This document shows, one piece after another, positions 17,175-25,191 of a DNA stretch of 64,000 nt. The stretch comes from Flavobacteriales bacterium UBA6051 (GTDB lineage: Bacteria > Bacteroidota > Bacteroidia > Flavobacteriales_D > Crocinitomicaceae), in NCBI GenBank assembly GCA_002427735.1, contig DIYP01000003.1:124001-188000 (forward strand), given 5' to 3'. The translations under genes were made by a program, and so were the position numbers. Each line of letters starts with the position of its first letter. Position 1 is the stretch's first letter. Under the pieces are notes generated by a model that was given only the letters and a program-made list of their open reading frames with translations, did no database searches and was not told the origin of the DNA.

Positions 17175-18526
17175 AACTTTAGTGATGTCGTTTTATTTGA
17201 ATTAATTCTGAATTCTCGCTCCAGGGTATATGAGGAGGATTTAAGATTTTCCTGTCGATAGACCAATTTGTAAAGTCCTGGTTGCAGCTGCCATTCTCCC
17301 GTTTTTGAACCTTTTTTGAGATTGCAAACCCAGTCCCATGTACCGTTTCCGTTTTTTGTAAATATCTGCCCAACAATTCTATTTCCGGCAGCATATTTGA
17401 CAAAGCCAGGTGCGCGAATATCGACATAAGCAATTGCGCTCTGTTGAACACTAACTGTGATATAAGTTCGTGGTAGCGTCAACACTTCTATGTCGTAGCT
17501 TCCAACAATGTACTTATCAGTTTCTCCAATTTTTTGAGTGTTCAAGGTTTCATACTTACCAGCTTGTGTTATTCTTGTGTCAATCTGATAAGGCTTGGCA
17601 GCATTTAGAAAACGCACTTTAATGAAGCCTTGCGGTGCATCTACCTTTATGGTATTGTGCGTGTTCTTGATAATTTCAATATTCTTCTTCTCTACACGAG
17701 GCGTGGTGTTTACCACTAAATCGTATTTAATTTTTGGATCAAGGATAAGAGTGTCTGGGTTGCCATACTTGTTAATCGTATGTGTGAAAGTGTACTTTAA
17801 ATTTGTCGTTCCAGCTTCGTATAAAAACATTGTTACATCTGTTTCAGATGGTGTACCATTGATGTCATTCAAATTTATCTGTACAGTAGTGTTTAATAGT
17901 GCTTTGGCAACAATATTCTCCAATACTTTCGTAAAAGATTCTGGAGTTTCAGCATCTGCATATGTTCCAATACAATTGAACTTTTCCAGATAGGATAGGT
18001 CCATACCTAATCCAATCACAAAAGGGGTGACACGCACTCCTTTGTCTTTTAACTTTTTAGCAATAACGCAAGGGTCATTGTCACATGCTTCCAGCCCATC
18101 GGTAATCAAAATGATGATGTTCCTTGAAGTATTGTCTGGAAAATCACTTGCTGCAGCTTCAAGGGATCTTGCGATAGGGGTAGTTCCCTTTGCATAAATA
18201 GACTTAATTCTCGATTTTACTCTACTGAAATTGTTGGCTGCAAATGGCACTTCCAATTTTGTATCGTTACAATCTTGATAGGTAGCTGTAATTGGAGACT
18301 GATGACCATAAACACGAAGGCCAATTTCCAAATTAGGTGTTCCCTGCAGATCGTTGACGGTTTTTGCCAGTAGGTCTTTTGCCGTTTCGATGCGTGTTTT
18401 ACCTCCCCAGCGAGCGTTCATACTATTCGAAGCATCCAAAATAAATAGGATGCGTGTCATTTCCTGCCCCTGTCCAAATGAACAAGCAGAAAGGAAAAAG
18501 AACGCTATTGCAAGAAAATGCTTCAA
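17171..18526 (-). CDS. Exported von Willebrand factor A domain protein, between transketolase halves
   Basis: 451 residues. The start is a TTG directly after the stop of the transketolase N gene. It is the only start that keeps the signal peptide (KHFLAIAFFFLSACSFGQ); LSAC could also be a lipobox. A VWA domain spans ~25-210 with a full MIDAS site (FILDASNSMNARW; GTTPIARSLEAAA; ILITDGLEACDND). The rest is beta-rich and could be Ig-like, with no family I can name. Proteins of this kind bind ligands or other proteins through a divalent cation. Its last codons overlap the start of the transketolase C gene, so it is translated as part of that operon. Confidence 0.82.
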   Translation of the reverse strand: MKHFLAIAFFFLSACSFGQGQEMTRILFILDASNSMNARWGGKTRIETAKDLLAKTVNDLQGTPNLEIGLRVYGHQSPITATYQDCNDTKLEVPFAANNFSRVKSRIKSIYAKGTTPIARSLEAAASDFPDNTSRNIIILITDGLEACDNDPCVIAKKLKDKGVRVTPFVIGLGMDLSYLEKFNCIGTYADAETPESFTKVLENIVAKALLNTTVQINLNDINGTPSETDVTMFLYEAGTTNLKYTFTHTINKYGNPDTLILDPKIKYDLVVNTTPRVEKKNIEIIKNTHNTIKVDAPQGFIKVRFLNAAKPYQIDTRITQAGKYETLNTQKIGETDKYIVGSYDIEVLTLPRTYITVSVQQSAIAYVDIRAPGFVKYAAGNRIVGQIFTKNGNGTWDWVCNLKKGSKTGEWQLQPGLYKLVYRQENLKSSSYTLEREFRINSNKTTSLKL

Positions 18527-19369
18527 TTAATAATCTCCTAAAGTCTCTTCCAGTTGATTTAAGGCATCTGCTAACTGTTCTTCGTTTGGAGCAGAACCAT
18601 GCCATTTATGAGTCCCCATCATATAATCAACACCTTGACCCATTTCTGTTTTCATAACGATCACAATAGGCTTTCGGTTACCGGTCATATTTTTTGCTTT
18701 GTCCAAAGTCGACTTGATCTCATCCATATTGTGTCCGTCCATTTCCAGTACTTCCCAACCAAAAGCTTGCCATTTTTGAGAAAGGTTACCCAAGGAGAGT
18801 ACATCTTCGAGATCGCCATCGATTTGTCTACCGTTGTAGTCAATTGTTGCAATCAAGTTGTCTACCTTATTGGCAGCGGCATACAATGCAGCTTCCCAAA
18901 TTTGTCCTTCTTGTAATTCCCCGTCTCCATGTAGTGTATACACCAAGCCTTGATCTCGGTTCAATTTTTTTGTTTCAGCTGTACCAATTGCGCATGATAA
19001 ACCTTGGCCAAGCGAGCCTGAAGCCATACGAACACCAGGAACATTTTTATCTGTAGATGGATGTCCCTGAAGTCGAGAAGATAACTTTCTGAAAGTCCCT
19101 AATTCATTTACAGGAAAATAGCCAGATCTCGCAAGAACGCTGTACCAAACTGGCGAAATGTGCCCATTCGACAAATAAAAAACATCCTCATCAGGTGCGT
19201 CCATTTTAAAATCAGCAGGATCATGCTTCAACTTATCAAAATACAGTACTGTTAAAAAGTCAGCGCAACCGAGCGATCCACCAGGATGCCCTGATTTAAC
19301 AGCTGATACCATTCTAACGATGTCCCTGCGGACTTGTGATGCAATTCTTTGTAATTCTTGGGTTTCCAT
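18527..19369 (-). CDS. Transketolase, N-terminal subunit (split enzyme)
   Basis: 280 residues with the thiamine-pyrophosphate-binding domain: VKSGHPGGSLGCADFLTVLY, NGHISPVWYSVLARSGYF, the signature HGDGELQEGQIWEAALYAA with NLIATIDYNG (the GDG...N cofactor/Mg motif), and MGTHKWHGSAPN. It is the first gene of a tight minus-strand run (gaps of 0-25 bases or short overlaps) continuing to the aminotransferase at 13426. A -7-like box and a 5' leader hairpin lie just upstream. It needs the C-terminal subunit encoded two genes downstream for activity. Confidence 0.93.
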   Translation of the reverse strand: METQELQRIASQVRRDIVRMVSAVKSGHPGGSLGCADFLTVLYFDKLKHDPADFKMDAPDEDVFYLSNGHISPVWYSVLARSGYFPVNELGTFRKLSSRLQGHPSTDKNVPGVRMASGSLGQGLSCAIGTAETKKLNRDQGLVYTLHGDGELQEGQIWEAALYAAANKVDNLIATIDYNGRQIDGDLEDVLSLGNLSQKWQAFGWEVLEMDGHNMDEIKSTLDKAKNMTGNRKPIVIVMKTEMGQGVDYMMGTHKWHGSAPNEEQLADALNQLEETLGDY

Positions 19370-19376
19370 TTTTACA

Positions 19377-19405
19377 GGCAGTATTAATTGTCTAATTGAA
19401 CTGCC
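19377..19405 (-). other. 5' leader hairpin of the transketolase operon
   Basis: Arms GGCAGT and ACTGCC flank 17 bases that contain a second small stem, AATT-AGAC-AATT. If transcription starts where the -7 box predicts, this hairpin sits at the extreme 5' end of the mRNA, upstream of the ATG at 19369. It may stabilise the message or affect initiation. Role is inferred; the inverted repeat itself is directly visible. Confidence 0.35.
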
Positions 19406-19406
19406 A

Positions 19407-19414
19407 CAAAACTA
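19407..19414 (-). promoter_or_regulatory. Candidate -7 box (TAGTTTTG) of the transketolase operon
   Basis: On the minus strand TAGTTTTG matches the Bacteroidota -7 consensus TAnnTTTG exactly. It would start transcription near 19400 and leave a leader of about 31 bases. No TTG -33 box sits at the preferred distance, so the call rests on the -7 match and position. Confidence 0.4.
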
Positions 19415-19735
19415 GGTTTTATTATGAAAAAAGTAGGGCTCAAAAAGCTAAGGTTATCCGCAAAAAAGAACTATTTATAAACAATTTGATAATCGGTTTA
19501 GTAGATCAAATTATTGGAATAAACAAAAGCGCTTAGTCCCAATCCAAGAATACAAGTTGTTTTTTCGATAATTACTGCGGAATTCACGGGTGTTTTTGTT
19601 ATTTTTATCTCTTTATTGAAGAGACGTTGTTGTTTTATAAACACAGGGATGATTTGTTAAAAGTCAGATTATTTCAATGTTCATGCAACTATTTCCTGTT
19701 TGAATGGGTCTTTTTGTTAAATCTAAATACGAATT
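19415..19735. other. Divergent intergenic region, no gene seen
   Basis: The spacer between the transketolase operon (minus) and the small secreted protein gene (plus) totals 366 bases from 19370 to 19735. It is AT-rich, holds the candidate transketolase promoter at its left end and a small hairpin at 19608-19624 (TCTCTT/AAGAGA). I saw no convincing TAnnTTTG box for the plus-strand gene, no ORF with a plausible start, and no RNA gene. Confidence 0.5.
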
Positions 19736-20095
19736 ATGAAACTATTAGCAGTTCTAAGTTTTACATTGCTTTTCGGAAGTGCATCAATGGCCCAACAGGT
19801 CGATGAACGATTGTTATCATCCTATTCACAGGTTGAACTAAATGAAATGATTTCAACGAATCCAGAGCGATACCAATTGTTGGTATCTTCTATTGGAAAT
19901 GCGACAGCGGTAATGGATTTTCCGAAAGGAAAGGATGCTAAAATTCAACAAGAGATTTCTTTGCCGTCTGGCGATTACACTTATTTGGATTTGAAGTTAA
20001 AAATCAGTGAAAGCAATCAGTATTATAAGATTACTGGATCGGATAAAGTATTAATGGTAAAATCATTCTTCGTTTTGGAGAATGAGCGCAAATAA
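19736..20095 (+). CDS. Small secreted protein of unknown function
   Basis: 119 residues: signal peptide MKLLAVLSFTLLFGSASMAQ, then ~100 residues without a family I can name (QVDERLLSSYSQVELNEMI, later FPKGKDAKIQQEISLPSGDY). It is 7 bases upstream of the chosen start of a large T9SS type B protein, on the same strand. The pairing of a small exported protein with a gliding-type secreted protein suggests they act together, but that is only an inference from adjacency. Confidence 0.7.
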   Translation: MKLLAVLSFTLLFGSASMAQQVDERLLSSYSQVELNEMISTNPERYQLLVSSIGNATAVMDFPKGKDAKIQQEISLPSGDYTYLDLKLKISESNQYYKITGSDKVLMVKSFFVLENERK

Positions 20096-20102
20096 AGAAA
20101 TC

Positions 20103-22553
20103 ATGATGAAGAATTTTATTTTAGCCTTCGCAGCTATTCTTTTAACTGGCTGGTCTTTTGCTCAAAATATGAATATGGGCGATGCAGGCTTCCCAATCGG
20201 AGGTCCGCTTATTCCTTGTGCAACGTATAGTGACGGTTCTACTCCGAACTTTTTTGATGATATGGGGAACGGAGCAAACTACAGTGCTTCTTACAATGAT
20301 ACGATTACTTTTTGTCCTGATTTATCGCAGGGTACCAAAGTGACATTGACTTTTGGAATTAACGCTGGTTTTAGTTTTGATGTAGACGGTACTGATTCTA
20401 TTTATGTCTATGATGGTCCAGACACTGGTTCTCCATTGTTGGGAGTTCATAACTCAGCGACTGATCCAACAGGTTTTGCCCATACAGCGACATGGAATAA
20501 TCCGACAGGATGTTTAACCGTAGTGTTTATTTCGGATGCAGGGCCTTCTGAAGGTAGTGGCTGGGAAGCGAATATTTCATGTGGTAACGTAAACCAACCA
20601 TTCGAGCCACATATTGAAGCATACGTTAACGGTCAAGGTCCAAACGCATTGAATCCATTAGATACCGGTTTTGTAGATGTATGTTTTGGAGATAGTATTC
20701 TCTTCGTGGCAACACCGTTATTCCCAAATTCTTTCGAAGCTACAGGGAATGGTTATTCTCAAAATGTTAATAACGTTACTTATGACTGGTATATCAGCGA
20801 TGGGGGAACTTATCCTGATAATGATTCAATTTGGTTTACGCCACCAACACGTAATGGATTCCTTGTTGATTTGAAGATCGAGGATTCTTTTCCTCAAATT
20901 GAACGAATGGTCTGTAAAGTGAGAGTTTCTCAGCAGCCATTGTTTACAGGAACTGGCCCGTTGGAAGATACTGTATGTTTAGGACAAAATACCACACTTG
21001 TTGGTGGAGTGACTCCTACAGATACTGTCGGAATTGATATTCCTGGTGGTACGTTCCAATTGGGGGGATCATTTGCCGGATTAACATATTTGCCAGATGG
21101 TTCAGGAGCTCAGTATCAGGCACCAATTGATATTGGTGGTTTCCCAAATGGAAGCACAATTCAGAACTCACAGGACTTGAATCAAGTATGTATCACAATG
21201 GAGCACTCTTACCTTGGTGATTTAGAAATTGCCCTGGAATGTCCAAATGGAACACAGGTCACTTTACTCAATTCCTATGATCCTGGCTTTATCCCCGGAG
21301 GTTTCAATGGCGGAGGCACTTTCCTTGGTGATGCCGACGACGCTAGTGGTAATGGTGTTCCTGGAATTGGTTGGGAATATTGTTTTAGCTCTGTCTTCAA
21401 TACTTGGGGGGATATGCCGACTGAGTTTGCGGGCGGTAATACAGTTCCAACAACAGTAACAGTTGGAAACCAATCGATGAATCCGAATGGAGTGTATTTG
21501 CCAGAACAAGATTTCTCGGCATTCGCTGGGTGTCCTGTAAATGGTCAGTGGACAATTATTGTTCAAGATAATTTAACGATTGATGATGGATACATCTTTG
21601 AGTGGGGATTATTCTTTGATCCTTCGTTCTTTGCAGGTGTTTCTGGTTATCAGAATACAGTAACTTCCGAAGAGTGGCTTCCAGATCCTACAATTATTTC
21701 AGGTCAGGGAGATACGGCTTTGGTTGTGCAACCAGACACTCCAGGAGATTACTCGTATACATATACGATGACGGATGACTTTGGATGTTCGTACGATACA
21801 GTGGTAACACTTTACGTGCTTCCACAACCATCCATCTTTGCAGATACATTTGCCTGTGACTTTGGTCATATCGTAACAGGGACGTCTTCTTATGCAGGAG
21901 GTGTTTGGTCTGCTGCTGATACTGCCATTCACTTTGGACCGTCGAATACTGTGGAAAATCCCGAAATTTTTACGTTCTCGCAATCCGGGACCTATACCGT
22001 CAGTTATACCGACAATGCCTGCGGCACGGAAGTCACCGCCACCATTGAGTTCCTGGATTATCCTGGGACGTGGTTGAATGATACTACCTTGTGTACCGGA
22101 GTGGTGTATAATTTGAGTGCACCAAATGAGAATAATTATCCGACGACCTATGAATGGAGTGATGGTACAACTGGAACTGATATAGCGATATCGCAACCAG
22201 GAACTTACATTGTGACTATGCAGAACGCTTGTCATGCTAATTACGATACCATTACCGTCGATTACAAGTTGTGTGATATTGATGCACCAAATGTCTTGTC
22301 TCTCGCTCAAGGATCGCAAAACGCACTTTGGTATGTAAATGCTGATGGCCTTGGGACGTTCAACCTAACCATTACGAATCGTTGGGGAAATGTTATGTAC
22401 GAATGTGCTGACTCTCAAGCGAAATGTTACTGGGATGGTAGAACTAAATCAGGAACATTTGTTGAACCTGGAACATATTTCTACACAATTGATGCGACCA
22501 CAGAAAATGGAGATCCTATTGTGAAACATGGATTCCTACAAGTCGTAGATTAA
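20103..22553 (+). CDS. T9SS type B secreted protein with CUB-like and proprotein-convertase P domains
   Basis: About 816 residues from the ATG at 20103 (MMKNFILAFAAILLTGWSFAQ signal peptide). An upstream in-frame ATG at 20082 would add seven residues before the signal and overlap the previous gene. Domains in order: a CUB-like domain (~30-165; SIYVYDGPDTGSPLLG), a P/Homo-B domain (~330-515; SYLGDLEIALECPNGTQVTL, GQWTIIVQDN), Ig-like segments, and a C-terminal gliding-motility/T9SS type B sorting domain (~735-816; LTITNRWGNVMY, YWDGRTKSG, FVEPGTYFYTI). Such proteins are exported and attached or released at the cell surface by the type IX system. No protease catalytic domain is present despite the P domain. 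Confidence 0.87.
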   Translation: MMKNFILAFAAILLTGWSFAQNMNMGDAGFPIGGPLIPCATYSDGSTPNFFDDMGNGANYSASYNDTITFCPDLSQGTKVTLTFGINAGFSFDVDGTDSIYVYDGPDTGSPLLGVHNSATDPTGFAHTATWNNPTGCLTVVFISDAGPSEGSGWEANISCGNVNQPFEPHIEAYVNGQGPNALNPLDTGFVDVCFGDSILFVATPLFPNSFEATGNGYSQNVNNVTYDWYISDGGTYPDNDSIWFTPPTRNGFLVDLKIEDSFPQIERMVCKVRVSQQPLFTGTGPLEDTVCLGQNTTLVGGVTPTDTVGIDIPGGTFQLGGSFAGLTYLPDGSGAQYQAPIDIGGFPNGSTIQNSQDLNQVCITMEHSYLGDLEIALECPNGTQVTLLNSYDPGFIPGGFNGGGTFLGDADDASGNGVPGIGWEYCFSSVFNTWGDMPTEFAGGNTVPTTVTVGNQSMNPNGVYLPEQDFSAFAGCPVNGQWTIIVQDNLTIDDGYIFEWGLFFDPSFFAGVSGYQNTVTSEEWLPDPTIISGQGDTALVVQPDTPGDYSYTYTMTDDFGCSYDTVVTLYVLPQPSIFADTFACDFGHIVTGTSSYAGGVWSAADTAIHFGPSNTVENPEIFTFSQSGTYTVSYTDNACGTEVTATIEFLDYPGTWLNDTTLCTGVVYNLSAPNENNYPTTYEWSDGTTGTDIAISQPGTYIVTMQNACHANYDTITVDYKLCDIDAPNVLSLAQGSQNALWYVNADGLGTFNLTITNRWGNVMYECADSQAKCYWDGRTKSGTFVEPGTYFYTIDATTENGDPIVKHGFLQVVD

Positions 22554-22577
22554 CAGGAACTTATTTTAATAATATGA

Positions 22578-22605
22578 GGGCGATCATTTTAGGTCGCCCT
22601 TTTTT
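22578..22605 (+). terminator. Rho-independent terminator after the CUB/P-domain protein gene
   Basis: GGGCGA and TCGCCC form a six-base stem around a 10-base loop, followed immediately by six T. It lies 24 bases after the stop at 22553 and separates this unit from the GAPDH promoter. Confidence 0.85.
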
Positions 22606-22617
22606 AATGCCAAGAAA

Positions 22618-22649
22618 TTGGATTCCGAGTAAAGAGATATGTACCTTTA
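22618..22649 (+). promoter_or_regulatory. Candidate promoter of the GAPDH gene (TTG-N21-TACCTTTA)
   Basis: A TTG (22618-22620) is separated by 21 bases from TACCTTTA (22642-22649), which matches the Bacteroidota -7 consensus TAnnTTTG at seven of eight positions. It lies just after a terminator, giving an expected leader of about 18 bases before the ATG at 22674. Confidence 0.55.
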
Positions 22650-22673
22650 GTAGAGAATCCATAATAACATAGT

Positions 22674-23663
22674 ATGAAAAAAGTTGGTGTAAATGGTTTC
22701 GGGCGAATTGGAAGATATTTCACCCGGATGACTTTGGATAATCCAAACGTTGATGTGGCAGTTGTGAATGATCTAGCCGATATTGAAACACTTGGACATT
22801 TGTTTAAATATGATAGCGTTCACCGACGATTGAAGCATTCTTTTGAGATTAAAGGAAATGCACTGGTGTTCGAGAATGGAAAACGGATAGAGTTCATTTC
22901 TGAACGCGATCCTGAGGCTATTCAATGGGAGAGTTATGGTGTAGAAATAGTACTGGAATCAACAGGGATCTTCAGAACAAAAGAACTGGCTTCAAAACAT
23001 TTCGTCGGTGGGGCAAAGAAAGTTGTACTATCAGCACCTTCCAAGGACGCATTGGTAAGAACAGTCGTTTTAGGTGTAAACGATGATTTGCTCGACCCTT
23101 CCGATACGGTAGTTTCAAACGCATCATGTACGACGAATTCGGCGGCTCCAATGGTGAAAGTAATGAAAGAACTTTGCGAGATAGAAAGCGCTTTCATAAC
23201 AACAGTGCATAGTTATACGTCTGATCAACGTTTGCATGACGCACCTCATTCTGATTTAAGAAGAGCGCGCGCTGCGGCAGAATCGATTGTGCCGACAACC
23301 ACTGGGGCAGCAAAAGCGTTGGCGAAGATTTTTCCTGAATTAGAAGGGCGAATTGGTGGATGTGGTGTAAGAGTGCCAGTTCCTGATGGATCGATGACAG
23401 ATTTGACATTCGTCGTGAAAAACCCGCCATCAGAGGAAGAGATTAACGCTGCGATGAAAAAATATGCAGAAAATGAATTAAAAAATATACTGGATTATAC
23501 GGAAGACCCAATTGTATCCGTTGATATAATAAGCAACCCTCATAGCTGCATCTTTGATGCGCGCCTCACGAGCGTTATTGGAAATATGGTAAAAGTTGTT
23601 GGCTGGTACGATAACGAAGCAGGTTATTCCAATAGACTCGTAGATTTAATTGAAAAATTGTAG
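22674..23663 (+). CDS. gap: Type I glyceraldehyde-3-phosphate dehydrogenase
   Basis: 329 residues. It shows the N-terminal NAD fold GVNGFGRIGRYFTRM, VVNDLADIETLGHLFKYDS, the catalytic SNASCTTN (Cys ~151), TTVHSYTSDQ (His), PTTTGAAKAL (phosphate site) and WYDNEAGYSNRLVDL. It oxidises glyceraldehyde 3-phosphate to 1,3-bisphosphoglycerate. The Asp in VVNDL favours NAD over NADP. The substrate loop is slightly unusual: IGGCGVRVPVPDGS carries an extra Cys. The DUF5723 gene follows after three bases, probably on the same transcript. Confidence 0.95.
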   Translation: MKKVGVNGFGRIGRYFTRMTLDNPNVDVAVVNDLADIETLGHLFKYDSVHRRLKHSFEIKGNALVFENGKRIEFISERDPEAIQWESYGVEIVLESTGIFRTKELASKHFVGGAKKVVLSAPSKDALVRTVVLGVNDDLLDPSDTVVSNASCTTNSAAPMVKVMKELCEIESAFITTVHSYTSDQRLHDAPHSDLRRARAAAESIVPTTTGAAKALAKIFPELEGRIGGCGVRVPVPDGSMTDLTFVVKNPPSEEEINAAMKKYAENELKNILDYTEDPIVSVDIISNPHSCIFDARLTSVIGNMVKVVGWYDNEAGYSNRLVDLIEKL

Positions 23664-23666
23664 TTA

Positions 23667-25121
23667 GTGAATTTACTCAAGGCTCTGACCATAGTATTTT
23701 TGTGTATATGCAATTATTCGGTTGGACAGAATGCCTTTGGAGCTCTCCATAGTAATTACACTCCAACGAATAGCCTGTATATCAACCCGTCTTCGATACT
23801 GGACGCGAAGGTTTGGTTAGATATCAATATAGCTGGAGTTGGTACATATCTCAATAATGATTTGGTTCACCTTGAGAACCGTAGTTTGATTTCAGCCATT
23901 CGAAATCGTGAAAGTTTAACGGAGAATGATTATGATTTTAATCATAGCCGTAAAAGATATCATGCATACAATAGAACATTTGCTGTAGCTCCGAGTGTAG
24001 TATGGAGTCAGGGTGATCACGCTGCTGCTATTTCGTTAGGTGGAAGAAGCTATACGGGTGTGCGTCGAATTCCTGATTTTGGAGCGCAGTTCATTGAGAA
24101 TGGAGTTCCGGATTTCACAGCGCAGCACGACATCAACTACGTTGCCGACAACATTCGAGTGGCTTCAATCAGTTTTGCCGAATTAAAACTGACCTATGCC
24201 TACACTTTTTTAAAGCGTCGAGACAATATGTTTATGGCGGGGGCAACATTTTCTAAGTTCTTTTCTGTGCTTGGTGCAGGAGCGAATGTTTATGATTTTG
24301 CATTTTTGGTGGATAACGATTCAATTATCGATGTTGGAAATCTTCAGGCGGATGCTGTCTATGCATGGAATCGTAAAATTGACCCCAAAGGTGGTTGGGG
24401 AATGGATTTCGGGTTTACTTATCAAAAAATGTTGCGGGACGCGACAAGTTATTATCCAAATAGTCCAAAAATGGGATGTACGAGCATTCCGTATAAGTAT
24501 AAAATAGGTGTTTCGATTATTGATATCGGAAATATAAAATTCGATCCTGTTCTTTATCAAGGTTATGATTTCAGTGATTACAATTGGCTTAATTACGGTG
24601 ATGCGGATGTGAATGAAGATAATCCAGGAGATTTGTTTGAAGAACAAGAGTCGAGCATACTGGATGGTCAGGTTCGTGATCCGAACAAGATTCGCTTACC
24701 GACGTTTATTTCCGGCCAGTTTGATTATAACCTTTGGGCGTCCCGCTTATACGTTAATGCGACCGTTATTCAAGGGTTTGGTGTTTCAAGAAGAAGATTT
24801 GGACTTCGACATGCCAATAGCATTAGTGTTACACCGCGTTATGAATCATATTGGTTCGATTTTGCCTTACCAGTGAGTCTTTATGAGTATAAGTATCCGC
24901 AACTTGGTGCAAGCTTTAGAGCTGGCCCATTGACAATTGGAACAGATAAATTGATTAACTGGTTATTCAATACAGACGTTTATGGCGCTGATTTCTACTT
25001 ATATCTCAAAGTTCCAATCCGCTATCACCCTAAATGTAAAGATCGCCAGAAAGGTCGTGATAGAGATAGAAACAGACGCATACGTGGCAGAGATAATTCT
25101 CCAACGAAGTGTACGATCTAA
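23667..25121 (+). CDS. DUF5723-type outer-membrane beta-barrel protein
   Basis: 484 residues with a GTG start three bases after the GAPDH stop; the GTG is needed to keep the signal peptide (MNLLKALTIVFLCICNYSVGQ). The mature start HSNYTPTNSLYINPSSILDA, with its N-P-S-S-I motif, marks the Bacteroidota DUF5723 family, predicted FadL-like or PorV-like outer-membrane barrels. Alternating aromatic strands run to about 450. The C-terminus is a basic tail (KCKDRQKGRDRDRNRRIRGR) of uncertain purpose. Function is unknown. It is likely co-transcribed with the GAPDH gene. Confidence 0.75.
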   Translation: MNLLKALTIVFLCICNYSVGQNAFGALHSNYTPTNSLYINPSSILDAKVWLDINIAGVGTYLNNDLVHLENRSLISAIRNRESLTENDYDFNHSRKRYHAYNRTFAVAPSVVWSQGDHAAAISLGGRSYTGVRRIPDFGAQFIENGVPDFTAQHDINYVADNIRVASISFAELKLTYAYTFLKRRDNMFMAGATFSKFFSVLGAGANVYDFAFLVDNDSIIDVGNLQADAVYAWNRKIDPKGGWGMDFGFTYQKMLRDATSYYPNSPKMGCTSIPYKYKIGVSIIDIGNIKFDPVLYQGYDFSDYNWLNYGDADVNEDNPGDLFEEQESSILDGQVRDPNKIRLPTFISGQFDYNLWASRLYVNATVIQGFGVSRRRFGLRHANSISVTPRYESYWFDFALPVSLYEYKYPQLGASFRAGPLTIGTDKLINWLFNTDVYGADFYLYLKVPIRYHPKCKDRQKGRDRDRNRRIRGRDNSPTKCTI

Positions 25122-25191
25122 ATATAAAACACCTTTTTAGCCAACCTAAAAGTCCGGACTAACGTGTATAGTGTATAGTTTAAAGTGGCGG

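Noticed and set aside
21699..22319. 206-codon minus-strand ORF inside the CUB/P-domain gene
   Set aside because: A shadow of Thr- and Gly-rich codons in the real gene; Ile/Arg-rich with no recognisable domain.
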